This document shows positions 34,414 to 42,527 of a stretch of 64,000 nt of DNA, one piece after another (the stretch's first letter is position 1; the number at the start of each line of letters is the position of its first letter). A program made the position numbers and the translations under genes. The notes under the pieces are model-generated. The model searched no databases. It saw nothing but the letters and a program-made list of their open reading frames with translations, and was not told the origin of the DNA. The DNA is from Phycisphaera sp. (lineage in GTDB: Bacteria > Planctomycetota > Phycisphaerae > Phycisphaerales > SM1A02): the NCBI GenBank assembly GCA_016124975.1, contig WGMP01000013.1, positions 44,926 to 108,925 of the forward strand, in the 5' to 3' direction.

Positions 34414-35292
34414 TCAGGCGCCTTCGGTGGGTTCCGTCGTCGCGACGGCGTCGCCATCGGCGCGGAAGCGGCTGCGCGAGGAGCGGCGGCGCGGAGCGCC
34501 GGCGGCGTCGCGGCCTTCGCCACGACCTTCGCCACGACCCTCTCCACGACCCTCTCCACGCGCGGCGCCGTCGCCGCCCTCGGCGCCGGGAGCCTCGCCC
34601 GCGGAGGTCGCGCGGCCTTCCTTGCCCTTCTTCACCGCGTCGCAGAGCTCGCGGATCACGACATCGATGGTGCGCATCGAGTCGTCGTTGCCGGGGATCG
34701 GGATGTTGACGAGATCAGGGTCGCCGTCGGTGTCGACGAGGCAGACCGTGGGGATTCCGAGCGAACGCGCCTCGAGGAGCGCGTTCTTCTCGCGGTTGGT
34801 GTCGACCACGACGAGCGCGCCGGGAAGCCGCGTCATCGCGCGCACGCCGCCGAGGTTGCGCTGGATCTTCTTGCGCTCGCGCATCAGCTGCGATTCCATC
34901 TTCTTCGAGTAGTTCTTCATCTCGCCGCTCTCGACGAGGCGGTCGAGCTCGTCGAGCCGCTTGAGCCGCTCGCGGATGGTGCGGAAGTTCGTCAGGGTGC
35001 CGCCGAGCCAACGCTCGGTCACGAACGGCATCTGCACATCGGCCGCGTACTGCTCGATGGGGCCGCGGGCCTGGCGCTTCGTGCCGACGAAGCAGACATC
35101 CTTGCCCTGGCCGACGGTCTTCTCGATGAAGCGCTTCGCGAGGAGGAGGCCCTTGATCGACTCGCGAACATCCACGATGTGGATCTGGTTGCGGACGCCG
35201 TGGATGTACGGCGCCATCTTCGGGTTCCAGTTGCTGCGACGCTGACCGAAGTGGATGCCTGCCTCGATGAGTTCCTGAACAAGAGATGCCAT
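34414..35292 (-). CDS. rpsB: 30S ribosomal protein S2 with Gly/Glu/Arg-repeat tail
   Basis: A 292-residue S2, part of the small ribosomal subunit. The N-terminal LIEAGIHFGQRRSNWNPKMAPYI and FVGTKRQA, ERWLGGTLTNF and NREKNALLEARSLGIPTV motifs are conserved. Residues about 235-292 form an extension absent from standard S2 (about 240 residues), with RGEG units repeated four times and then a basic stretch (PRRRSSRSRFR). GGAG lies upstream of the ATG at 35292. The 5' leader contains a perfect hairpin and an upstream promoter hexamer. Confidence 0.95.
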   Translation of the reverse strand: MASLVQELIEAGIHFGQRRSNWNPKMAPYIHGVRNQIHIVDVRESIKGLLLAKRFIEKTVGQGKDVCFVGTKRQARGPIEQYAADVQMPFVTERWLGGTLTNFRTIRERLKRLDELDRLVESGEMKNYSKKMESQLMRERKKIQRNLGGVRAMTRLPGALVVVDTNREKNALLEARSLGIPTVCLVDTDGDPDLVNIPIPGNDDSMRTIDVVIRELCDAVKKGKEGRATSAGEAPGAEGGDGAARGEGRGEGRGEGRGEGRDAAGAPRRRSSRSRFRADGDAVATTEPTEGA

Positions 35293-35360
35293 GATTGGTC
35301 TCCAGCGACACCGACGCGACGGGTGTGGCGGCCCGCCCGTCCAAAGGGCGCTTGTGGGGT

Positions 35361-35381
35361 GCGGCGGGATCGTCCCGCCGC
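35361..35381 (-). promoter_or_regulatory. Hairpin in rpsB leader
   Basis: A 9-bp perfect stem (GCGGCGGGA/TCCCGCCGC, loop of 3) about 70 nt before rpsB. No T-tract follows, so it is more likely a regulatory or structural leader element than a terminator. Confidence 0.45.
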
Positions 35382-35455
35382 GTTCTCGTGACTGCCCCGC
35401 GCTGCCACGCGCACGGGCTGTGCCTCGGGCGAACGCTCGCCGCGAAGAATCGACA

Positions 35456-35461
35456 AGGATA
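35456..35461 (-). promoter_or_regulatory. -10-like hexamer of rpsB-tsf operon
   Basis: TATCCT in CGCTATCCT on the minus strand, giving a leader of about 155 nt before rpsB. It matches the GCTANNCT form seen at other promoters in this window. Confidence 0.5.
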
Positions 35462-35565
35462 GCGAAATCGGGCGGTGATTTGGAGGCCTGAAATCGCAGG
35501 GTCCGCGGAAGGCCGAATCTTCACGCGAGGCGCAATTCCTCCCCCACGCGAGGGCATGCGTCCGA

Positions 35566-35571
35566 TAGAAA
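35566..35571 (+). promoter_or_regulatory. -10-like hexamer of phosphomannomutase gene
   Basis: TAGAAA in CGATAGAAA, 7 nt before the ATG at 35579; no Shine-Dalgarno sequence is present. It is a weaker match than others because the last base is A. Confidence 0.35.
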
Positions 35572-35578
35572 CCACCCC

Positions 35579-36976
35579 ATGCTCGCCAAAGTCTTCAAGG
35601 CCTACGACATCCGCGCCATCTACCCGAAGCCGCTCGACGAGGGCATCGCCTGGCAGGTCGGTTTCGCCACCGCCCAGTACCTGCTCGCAGAGGCCGCGGC
35701 GGCGGGGCTCCTCGACCCGATGTCGCGCACGGTCTGCGTCGGGCGCGACATGCGCAAGAGCTCTCCGAGCCTCGCGAAGGAGCTGAAGCAGGGGATGCGC
35801 GACGCGGGCGCCGATGTCGTCGACCTCGGGCTCGTCGACACGCCGTTCGTGTCGTTCGCGATCAACCACCTTGGGTGCGCGGGCGGCGTGCAGGTGACCG
35901 CCTCGCACAATCCCGCGAACTACAACGGCTTCAAGATCTCGAAGGCGCGCGCGAAGCCCGTCGGGCAGGCGACGGGGCTCGCCGAGATTCAGCGCCTCGC
36001 CGCGCTCACCGAGCGCGAGAAGGCGAAGCCGCTCGGTGGCCGCGAGGAGACGCGCGACCTCTGGGCCGACTACCGCGCGCATCTCCTCTCGTTCGTCGAC
36101 GCGCGCGTCCTCTCGGGCGAGCGCACACTGAAGATCGCCGTCGACGCCTCGAACGGCATGGCGGGCACGATGATGCCGAAGGTCTTCGACGGCATCAAGG
36201 GACTCGAGGTCGAGAAGATCCACTTCGACAACTCGAAGGGCGAGTTCGTCCACGAGCCGAACCCGCTGGTCGAGTCGAATCTGCGCGACCTGCAGGGCGT
36301 GATGGCGAAGGGCGGATTCGACGCGGGGTTCTGCTTCGACGGCGACGCCGACCGCTGCATCGTGCTCGACGAGAAGGGGCGGCCGATCGGATGCGACCTG
36401 CTCCTCGCGTGGCTCGTCTCGGACGCGCTCGCCCAGGCTCCGGGCAGTGCGGTCGTCTACGACCTCCGCAGCTCGCGCAGCGTGCCCGAGATCATCCGCG
36501 AGCACGGCGGCGTGCCCGTCGAAAGCAAGGTCGGGCATGTCTTCATGAAGGCGAGGCTCGCGGAGTCGCGCGGTGTGATCGGCGGCGAGCTGTCGGGCCA
36601 CTTCTACTTCGCCGACATGTGGAACACCGACTCGGGCGCCCGCGCGTTCGCGGCCGTGGTGACGGCGCTCGCGGGCGCGCGGCAGCCGCTCTCGAAGCTG
36701 ATCGCGCCGTGCAGGCGCTATGTCCAGTCGGGCGAGATCAACTTCGAGAACGAGGACAAGCTCGGCGCGCTCGCGCGGCTGAAGGCCGCGTATCCGCGCG
36801 CGAAGACGCACGAGCTCGACGGCCTCTCGATCGACGCGGGCGACTGGTGGGCCAACATCCGAATGTCGAACACCGAGCCCTTGCTGCGCCTCAACCTCGA
36901 GGCGCGCGACGAGGCGACGGTGGCCGCGAAGGTCGCCGAGGTGTCCGAGTTCCTCGGCCACCGCGTGGAGCACTGA
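35579..36976 (+). CDS. Phosphomannomutase/phosphoglucomutase
   Basis: A 465-residue enzyme of the alpha-D-phosphohexomutase family, which interconverts sugar 1- and 6-phosphates for nucleotide-sugar and polysaccharide synthesis. It has FKAYDIRAIYP at the N-terminus, active-site Ser in VTASHNPANYNG, the metal-binding loop DGDADRC, the sugar-binding GGELSGHFYF, and the phosphate-binding RMSNTEPLLRLNLEA. Sugar specificity (mannose or glucose) is not clear from these motifs. It is divergent from rpsB and ends at a hairpin that faces the next gene. Confidence 0.92.
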   Translation: MLAKVFKAYDIRAIYPKPLDEGIAWQVGFATAQYLLAEAAAAGLLDPMSRTVCVGRDMRKSSPSLAKELKQGMRDAGADVVDLGLVDTPFVSFAINHLGCAGGVQVTASHNPANYNGFKISKARAKPVGQATGLAEIQRLAALTEREKAKPLGGREETRDLWADYRAHLLSFVDARVLSGERTLKIAVDASNGMAGTMMPKVFDGIKGLEVEKIHFDNSKGEFVHEPNPLVESNLRDLQGVMAKGGFDAGFCFDGDADRCIVLDEKGRPIGCDLLLAWLVSDALAQAPGSAVVYDLRSSRSVPEIIREHGGVPVESKVGHVFMKARLAESRGVIGGELSGHFYFADMWNTDSGARAFAAVVTALAGARQPLSKLIAPCRRYVQSGEINFENEDKLGALARLKAAYPRAKTHELDGLSIDAGDWWANIRMSNTEPLLRLNLEARDEATVAAKVAEVSEFLGHRVEH

Positions 36977-36983
36977 TTTGAGC

Positions 36984-37008
36984 GCTCGCCGCTGCTGCGG
37001 CGAGCTTT
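36984..37008. terminator. Hairpin between convergent genes
   Basis: A 9-bp perfect stem GCTCGCCGC/GCGGCGAGC with a 4-nt loop and TTT on the right side. It lies between the convergent phosphomannomutase and cyclodeaminase genes. The surrounding sequence resembles the hairpin unit downstream of tsf. Confidence 0.5.
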
Positions 37009-37055
37009 GGCGCGGATGACGACGGCCGCCCCGGCCTGGCCGCGGGCCCGTGTCG

Positions 37056-37661
37056 TCATGCCCGCGCGATCAGATCGCGAGCCTTCGCCTCGCACGCGTG
37101 CAGCGCGGCCTCGGTGCGCGCAGAGATCGAAGCGCGTTCTCCTTCGTCGGAGATCGACGGCAGGTTGATGCGCACATTCTCCTGCGCCGCGCGCGCGGCG
37201 GCGGCCGCGAGGTCGACGGCGATGCGGAGGTCGCTCGCGAGGCTCGCGCTCGTCGTCCCGACGAGGAGTTCGAGCGCGTCGAGGGTCGACTTCGCGAGGA
37301 GCAGCGTCTCCTCGGGCGCGCGGATCGCGGCGCGCACGGCGTCTGCGAAGCCCGCGCGCAGCGGGTCTTCCTTCGGCAGCTTCCACAGCCGATTCAGGTG
37401 CTCGTAGGCCACCGCATCCTCGCGCGCGAAATCGATCGCGGCGCGGCGGCCCTTCTCGAAGCGCTCATGCGCCGCGCGGTGGACGGCGTCATGCGCCGCG
37501 AACTTCGCCTTTCCGATCGCGTAGCCGGCCACCATCGACCCGAGCGCATTGGCCTGCGCGAGCGTCATGCCCGCGACCGCGCCGCCGCCGGGCACTGGCT
37601 GCGCCGCGGCGAGCGCGTCGAGATAGCCGGCGACCGTCATCGCGCCGAGGTCGCCCGTCAC
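37056..37661 (-). CDS. Stand-alone cyclodeaminase/cyclohydrolase (FTCD_C) domain protein
   Basis: A 201-residue helical protein. TVAGYLDALAAAQPVPGGGAVAGMTLAQANALGSMVAGYAIGK is the signature of the formiminotetrahydrofolate cyclodeaminase domain (FTCD_C), including the PGGG loop. The formiminotransferase half is absent, so the protein resembles the FchA-type 5,10-methenyl-THF cyclohydrolase or the single-domain cyclodeaminase. The start GTG 37661 overlaps the pheT stop as GTGA; the ATG at 37640 is the alternative. The link with pheT appears to be positional only. Confidence 0.8.
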   Translation of the reverse strand: MTGDLGAMTVAGYLDALAAAQPVPGGGAVAGMTLAQANALGSMVAGYAIGKAKFAAHDAVHRAAHERFEKGRRAAIDFAREDAVAYEHLNRLWKLPKEDPLRAGFADAVRAAIRAPEETLLLAKSTLDALELLVGTTSASLASDLRIAVDLAAAAARAAQENVRINLPSISDEGERASISARTEAALHACEAKARDLIARA

Positions 37662-39727
37662 GAGCGGACCTCCGCGCCGAGCGCCTCGCGCAGCCGTTGA
37701 ATCGCGCGTGCGACGGACGCGTCGGCCTCGTCGCTCGTCATCGTGCCGTCGGGCTTGCGGAAGACCAGGCGCAGCGACACGCTCTTCCTGCCGTCGCCGA
37801 TCTGCTTGCCGCGGAAGGTCGTCACGAACGAGATCCGTTCGAGGTTCGCGAGTCCGAGCCCGCCGATCTCGCGCTCGATGTCGCCATAGCGCACGCTCTC
37901 GCCGACGATCGCGGAGATGTCGCGGTCGGCGGCGGGGAACGCGGGAAGTTCGACCGCTGCGTTTTCGGGCGGGAACGCGGCGAGAAGCGCGCGCAGCTCG
38001 AGTTCCGCCGCCGCGGTCGGCCGTTCGACGCCGTGCATCTTCGCGACGCGCGCGTCGACGACGCCGACGCAGCCGATGTCGGTGCCGTCGACGACGACCC
38101 GCGCGCCGACGGAGAGCCACGCGGCGCCGCCTGCGCCCTGCGGCGCGAACTCAACGCGCGCGGTGCGCGGGGCGACGAGCCTCAGCATCCGCTCGACCGC
38201 GCCGCGCATCAGTCGATAGGCGCCCTGCGCGTCGCGGGATTCAGGTGGCGCATCGGCCACGAGCGCGACGGTCGGGCGCTCGACATGCGCGCCGCCCGCG
38301 AAGTGGAACGCGCTCGCGCACTCGAAGAGCCGCAGGTTCGCGGCACCCTGGTCCTCGGCGCGGTCCTCGTTGTGCCGGCGCACTCGGAGCAGGCTCGTGA
38401 CCACGCTCGGCCTGAGCGCGGGCTCGCCGCCCGCGCGCTCGTCGTCGACCTTGAGGAGCGTGGCGCCCGCGGGAAGGAACGCCTCGGCCGAGCGCTCGCC
38501 GACGAGCGAGTGCGTGACGGTCTCGACGAAGCCCATGCCGACAAGAAGGTCCTTGACGGCGCGTGTGCCGCGCTCGACGGGGCTCTGGCGCTGCACGCGG
38601 ATCGGAAGCGTGTCAGCGACGGGCACGGCGTCGAGGCCGTTGAGGCGGCAGATCTCCTCGATGAGGTCGATCTCGCGCTCGACATCGACGCGCCGCGCGG
38701 GTGCGACGGTGTGGATGACTTCGCCGGCGCCCGATCCCTCGACGCGCGGCGCGAATCCAAGCGTCGTGAGAAGCTCGACCATGCGCGCGGTCGAGATGTC
38801 AAAGCCAAGGATCTGGCGCGCACGCGCGGGTCGAAGTGCGATCGCGCGCGGCGCGGGAAGCGGGGCGCCATCGGCGACGACGCCCTCGAGGAGCGTGCCG
38901 CCCGCGATCTCGAGGATCAGCGCCGCGAGGCGATCGGCCGCGGGGTCGACCTCGGCGGCATGCACCACGCGCTCGAAGCGATACGACGAATCCGATGCGA
39001 TTCCGTGGCGGCGGCTCGTGTTGCGCACGCTGACGGGGTCGAAGGTCGCGGCCTCGAGGACGAGGTCAGTCGTCGCGGCGGTGACGCCTGCAAGCGCGCC
39101 GCCCTTCACGCCTGCGAGCGCGACGGCGCGGTCGCGGTCGGCGATCACGAGATCGGCTGTTCCGAGCTTCACTTCCTTGGCGTCGGCGCCGAGCGGCAGG
39201 AACGCCTCGCCATCGCGGGCGCGGCGGATGTGGATCTCGCGGCCCGCGAGGGTCGCGAGGTCGAACACATGCGTCGGCTGGCCGAGCTCGAACAGGACGA
39301 AGTTCGTGGCGTCGACGACGTTGTTGCGGGGGACCTGCCCGATCGCGACGAGCCGCCGCTGCAGCCATTCGGGGCTCGGGCCGACCTTCACGCCCGTGAT
39401 GACGCGCGCGGTGTAGCGCGGGCAGAGCGTGTGCTCGTGGTTCGTCACGCGGATCAGGTCGGCCGCAGCGCCGCCAGAGGCCTTCGGGCTGGCGCCGGGC
39501 ATGCGCACAGAGCGACCCGTCACCGCCGCCACCTCGCGCGCCATGCCCACATGGCAGAGGCAGTCGCCGCGGTTTGAGGTGGTCTCGATTTCCTGCCAAG
39601 GCTCGCCGTTCTCCGCGGTGTCGCCGCCATCGAAGGGAAGCCCGGCCGAGGTGAGCGCCGCGGCCTGCTCGGAGGCATCGGCGGGGCGATCGAGGTAGTC
39701 GTTGATCCAAAGGACGCTCGTGCGCAT
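37658..39727 (-). CDS. pheT: Phenylalanyl-tRNA synthetase beta subunit, lacking the OB-fold domain
   Basis: A 689-residue subunit of the (alpha-beta)2 synthetase. After MRTSVLWINDYL the sequence goes directly to EIETTSNRGDCLCHVGMAREV, so the tRNA-binding EMAP/OB domain (about 100 residues, normally near residues 40-150) is missing. B3/B4 editing domain (NNVVDATNFVLFELGQPTHVFDL), B5 (VDVEREIDLIEEICRLNG), catalytic-like core and C-terminal B8 anticodon domain (FPAADRDISAIVGE to LRLVF) are present. pheS is not in the window. The ATG lies 8 nt after TACGCT with no Shine-Dalgarno sequence. Confidence 0.93.
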   Translation of the reverse strand: MRTSVLWINDYLDRPADASEQAAALTSAGLPFDGGDTAENGEPWQEIETTSNRGDCLCHVGMAREVAAVTGRSVRMPGASPKASGGAAADLIRVTNHEHTLCPRYTARVITGVKVGPSPEWLQRRLVAIGQVPRNNVVDATNFVLFELGQPTHVFDLATLAGREIHIRRARDGEAFLPLGADAKEVKLGTADLVIADRDRAVALAGVKGGALAGVTAATTDLVLEAATFDPVSVRNTSRRHGIASDSSYRFERVVHAAEVDPAADRLAALILEIAGGTLLEGVVADGAPLPAPRAIALRPARARQILGFDISTARMVELLTTLGFAPRVEGSGAGEVIHTVAPARRVDVEREIDLIEEICRLNGLDAVPVADTLPIRVQRQSPVERGTRAVKDLLVGMGFVETVTHSLVGERSAEAFLPAGATLLKVDDERAGGEPALRPSVVTSLLRVRRHNEDRAEDQGAANLRLFECASAFHFAGGAHVERPTVALVADAPPESRDAQGAYRLMRGAVERMLRLVAPRTARVEFAPQGAGGAAWLSVGARVVVDGTDIGCVGVVDARVAKMHGVERPTAAAELELRALLAAFPPENAAVELPAFPAADRDISAIVGESVRYGDIEREIGGLGLANLERISFVTTFRGKQIGDGRKSVSLRLVFRKPDGTMTSDEADASVARAIQRLREALGAEVRS

Positions 39728-39735
39728 GGGGCCGC

Positions 39736-39741
39736 AGCGTA
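39736..39741 (-). promoter_or_regulatory. -10-like hexamer, probable leaderless start of pheT
   Basis: TACGCT in CGCTACGCT on the minus strand ends 8 nt before the ATG at 39727. Confidence 0.55.
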
Positions 39742-39788
39742 GCGGCTCGGGGTGGCCATCGGGCGCGCATCGGGCGCGCGGCTTCCGC

Positions 39789-39794
39789 TACCCT
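39789..39794 (+). promoter_or_regulatory. -10-like hexamer, probable leaderless start
   Basis: TACCCT in CGCTACCCT ends 6 nt before the ATG at 39801; the spacer GCAGAC has no Shine-Dalgarno character. Confidence 0.55.
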
Positions 39795-39800
39795 GCAGAC

Positions 39801-40514
39801 ATGCTTCTTCACGCGCGAACGGCGAGCATGTTCCTGGTCTTCGTGGCGCTTGGCGCGTGCATGGCGGTGCCCGTCGGATGCGCCTCGACGGACGCCGATC
39901 GAGCCTCGTCGGGTGGCGCCGCCGTCGACCCGCTTGCGGCCGCTCCCGCCGACTTCTGGCTCGAGATCCGCACAAGCCCCGGCCGCGGAGTGGCGAACCG
40001 CCCCAAGGTCGAGGAGCGCGCGACGAGGTTCGTGCTTCTTCCTGACGGATCTCTGCACGGCGAGACCGACCGCGTGCCCGAGCCAGGCGCGCGCCCTGCG
40101 CGGCTGCGTCGGCTGTCGCGCGAGCAGATGGGCGATGTCTGGTCGCTGCTTGTCTCGGCGGGCTTCGCAGACCCCGCGCTCGCCGACTCGCGCGGAAACC
40201 CCGCGCTTCTCGAGGCGGCTGCGGGCGAGGTGCTCGCCACGCTTGAGGTGCACGCAGACGGCGAACGCTACGCTTTCGTGCGCCGCTACACCGCGGGCGG
40301 CGAGCAGGAGAAGGCTCTGCGCGGGGTGATCCGCGCGGTCGCGTCTCTCGGCTGGGCGAGCGACGAGGCCTTCGCGGAGTTCGCCGAACTGCCGCTGCGC
40401 TACGACCTCGGCCCGGATCCGTACGCGCGTTTCGCGGCGCCCGCCGCGAACGCAGCGCCCGCAGGCGACGCTGCGAACGGCAGGGGCGCCGCAGGCGCGA
40501 GGGCTCCGCGATGA
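39801..40514 (+). CDS. Hypothetical lipoprotein A
   Basis: A 237-residue protein with a lipoprotein signal (FLVFVALGACMAVPVGCAS; lipobox PVGC). The mature part starts with an Ala/Ser-rich linker. It contains DFWLEIRTSPGRGVANRP and RLSREQMGDVWSLLVSAGFADP, which resembles a threshold or 'one-sided' helix-strand pattern also seen in the next gene (FLARVRATEFATRP). No known domain was recognised. The next gene overlaps its stop as ATGA, so the two form a translationally coupled pair. Confidence 0.75.
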   Translation: MLLHARTASMFLVFVALGACMAVPVGCASTDADRASSGGAAVDPLAAAPADFWLEIRTSPGRGVANRPKVEERATRFVLLPDGSLHGETDRVPEPGARPARLRRLSREQMGDVWSLLVSAGFADPALADSRGNPALLEAAAGEVLATLEVHADGERYAFVRRYTAGGEQEKALRGVIRAVASLGWASDEAFAEFAELPLRYDLGPDPYARFAAPAANAAPAGDAANGRGAAGARAPR

Positions 40515-41002
40515 CGCGCGACTTCGCAGCGGGTCTTGCGTTGCTGGCCGCAGCGGGCGCCTGCGTGCTCGGAGGATGCGCGGCCGGTCCCGCGAAGGTC
40601 GACCGCACCGAGGGCCTCGAGCTCTCCTATCGCTGGACGCTCAAGGATGAGGACCGCGCGGCGTACTACGAGGTCGCGCGGGATGGCTCGTTCGGCGCAA
40701 GCGGCGGCGCGCCCGCATCGATGCGCGAGGTTCGCTTTCGCACGCAGCTTGACGCGGAAGATCTCGCGGAGTTCCTCGCGCGCGTGCGCGCGACGGAGTT
40801 CGCGACGCGTCCGTCCGAGTCGGGCGCTGGCGCCGCGCGTTCCGAGCTGAGGGTGGTCGAGCGCGGACGCGAGTCGAAGTTCGTGGTGCTCGGCGAAGAC
40901 GAGTCCGTGGAGGCGCTTCGGCGCTGGTGCGCGGAGATCGCGATGCGCCAGTTCCGCGATGTCATCGACGCGCAGCCCGAGGCGGGTCCGCGCCGCAGAT
41001 AG
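40511..41002 (+). CDS. Hypothetical lipoprotein B
   Basis: A 163-residue protein with a lipoprotein signal (LALLAAAGACVLGGCAAG; lipobox LGGC). The mature part has strands such as LELSYRWTLKDEDRAAYYEVARDG and REVRFRTQLDAEDLAEFLARVRATEF, similar in layout to lipoprotein A. The two proteins may be distant paralogues. The function is unknown. It starts inside the last four bases of gene A (ATGA). Confidence 0.75.
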   Translation: MTRDFAAGLALLAAAGACVLGGCAAGPAKVDRTEGLELSYRWTLKDEDRAAYYEVARDGSFGASGGAPASMREVRFRTQLDAEDLAEFLARVRATEFATRPSESGAGAARSELRVVERGRESKFVVLGEDESVEALRRWCAEIAMRQFRDVIDAQPEAGPRRR

Positions 41003-41369
41003 CGCGCGGCGCAGGCAGCGGGCGATGGAAGGTGGCGAAAGAGATTCCCTTCTCGGGGAGTTCTCCGTGTGTGCGGTGCAGGGATGCGCCGCGCGAACGA
41101 GTCGGAGGCTTCCGACGCAGCACGGGCGCACGGACCGCGCCCGCATGCAACACGAGGGACGGCGCGGACTCGCGTGGCGCGCCGATCCGACATGCGAGAT
41201 GGAGCAGTGTGCGAGGCCGCGACGGACCGCGGCTCCGCGGTGACCGCGTCCGTGGCACGGATGCCACCGACGCCGTCGCCAAACCCTGCGTGCGCATGTC
41301 CGTCGAGGAGGTCGCTCGGCGAACCTGGCGCCGCAGACCCGCCCGCTTGGTGTCAATGAAACTCTCCGA

Positions 41370-41403
41370 GCGCCCGTGCGACACCTCTGCGCGGGCGCTT
41401 TTT
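41370..41403 (+). terminator. Strong rho-independent terminator
   Basis: Stem GCGCCCGTGC/GCGCGGGCGC (10 bp with one G-U pair, 9-nt loop) followed directly by TTTTT on the plus strand. Confidence 0.88.
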
Positions 41404-41820
41404 GCGTTGCGCATTCCAAAGCGCGTGCGCGTTCGCAGAATTCCGCGAATCGACCGAAAGCACGGGCCCAGTCGCGAGATTTGCCTTCGTGGCGCGCGTG
41501 GTGGATGGCAGCGCCACGGGGCTCGCTCGCGAGCGCCCTGGGATCGCACGCGTCGCCGTGGATCCGCGTCCACCGAGGAGCGCGACCCATGCAGATGCGA
41601 CGAATGCCCGTGGATCGAGTTCCCGCAGATCGAGGCGCTGGCCCCGGACACCGCGCCCGCCCTGGCGTGGAGCCCGTCGAGTCGGATGACCTGCGGCATG
41701 GCGGTGGATTCTCGGCCGCGAGCGCGCGATTCCTGCGCGATTCGCAGGCTTCCGAGCGGGTTTCCGCTCCGAGCGCTGCGAATCACCGGTCTACGCGGCA
41801 GGGCGCGCGCGAGGCGGGGG

Positions 41821-41826
41821 TAGAGT
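41821..41826 (+). promoter_or_regulatory. -10-like hexamer, probable leaderless start of sigma factor gene
   Basis: TAGAGT ends 8 nt before the ATG at 41835; spacer CCACGCCC has no Shine-Dalgarno sequence. Confidence 0.5.
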
Positions 41827-41834
41827 CCACGCCC

Positions 41835-42527
41835 ATGCAAGCGACCGTGACGCAGGGATGCGGACCCGATCGACCGAGCCACGGCGGCGAGGCGGGCGGT
41901 GGCGCGCGCGCGGAGCTGGTGGCCAGCCTCTACCGTGACGCCTACCACAGGGTCTACGCCTTCGTGAGGCGCTCCGTCAGCGACATCGAGGCGGAGGAAA
42001 TCGCCCACGAGGCCTTCATCCGACTGTTCCGCGTGAGGAATCTCGAAAGGATGACGGTCTCCGTGGCTTATCTCCTCCGTATCGCTGAGAACCTGCTCAA
42101 GCGGCGGCACGAGCGGGCTGCGCGGTACAAGGTCGTCCTTGAGGAGTCTGCCCGTGCGGCCGCCGCCGCGCGCGGCGAGTGGATTGTGGACGCGGGGGCT
42201 TCGGGTGGCTGCGAAGCCGATGTCCCTGCGGGCTCGGCGTCCGCCGAGGCGCGGGCGGGAAGCCACGGCGCCTCGGGTGCGGCCACGCCCGAGGCTGTGC
42301 TCGTTGCCGTGCTCGAGGCCATGCAGGATCGCCTCACCTCGGAGGAACAGGCAGCCATCCGCTTGATCGTGTGCGAAGGCCTCGACTATCAATCCGCCGC
42401 CCGATCGTTGGGCGTCCCAGTCTCGACCATCAACAACTGGAAGCACCGTGGAATCGCCAAACTCAAGCAGTTCGTCGGATGCGATGCGGGGGGGGCCGCC
42501 GCTCGGTGCCTCTCGGCCGCTGTCTGA
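41835..42527 (+). CDS. ECF-type RNA polymerase sigma factor
   Basis: A 230-residue protein with region 2 (ELVASLYRDAYHRVYAFVRRSVSDIEAEEIAHEAFIRLF) at about 30-75, a long Ala/Gly-rich linker, and a region 4 helix-turn-helix near residues 180-210 (LTSEEQAAIRLIVCEGLDYQSAARSLGVPVSTINNWKHRGIAKL). It would direct RNA polymerase to a set of promoters, perhaps envelope or stress genes. No classical anti-sigma gene is adjacent. A run of eight G lies inside its last codons, over which a second frame (42484-42753) opens. Confidence 0.85.
   Translation: MQATVTQGCGPDRPSHGGEAGGGARAELVASLYRDAYHRVYAFVRRSVSDIEAEEIAHEAFIRLFRVRNLERMTVSVAYLLRIAENLLKRRHERAARYKVVLEESARAAAAARGEWIVDAGASGGCEADVPAGSASAEARAGSHGASGAATPEAVLVAVLEAMQDRLTSEEQAAIRLIVCEGLDYQSAARSLGVPVSTINNWKHRGIAKLKQFVGCDAGGAAARCLSAAV

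Larger units (their letters stand above)
41003..41834. other. 832-bp interval without a convincing protein gene
   Basis: All ORFs here are arginine-rich frames of the kind seen opposite or out of frame to real genes in this GC-rich DNA. The interval contains a strong plus-strand terminator at 41370-41403, about 370 bp after lipoprotein B, which is a long way for a 3' end. A non-coding RNA or a very long 3' UTR are the plausible options. No RNase P RNA, tmRNA or SRP RNA signature was found. The part after the terminator (41404-41820) holds the promoter region of the sigma factor gene. Confidence 0.4.

Noticed and set aside
36984-37008. Hairpin taken as a plain terminator
   Set aside because: Only three T follow the stem and the hairpin matches the element after tsf, so it is listed with low confidence rather than as a certain terminator.
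41180-41300. GTCCGTGGCACGG resembling a piece of E. coli RNase P RNA in a 370-bp ORF-free region
   Set aside because: The universal RNase P core motifs (GAGGAAAGTCC near the 5' end and ACAGAA near the 3' end) are absent, so the match is taken as chance.
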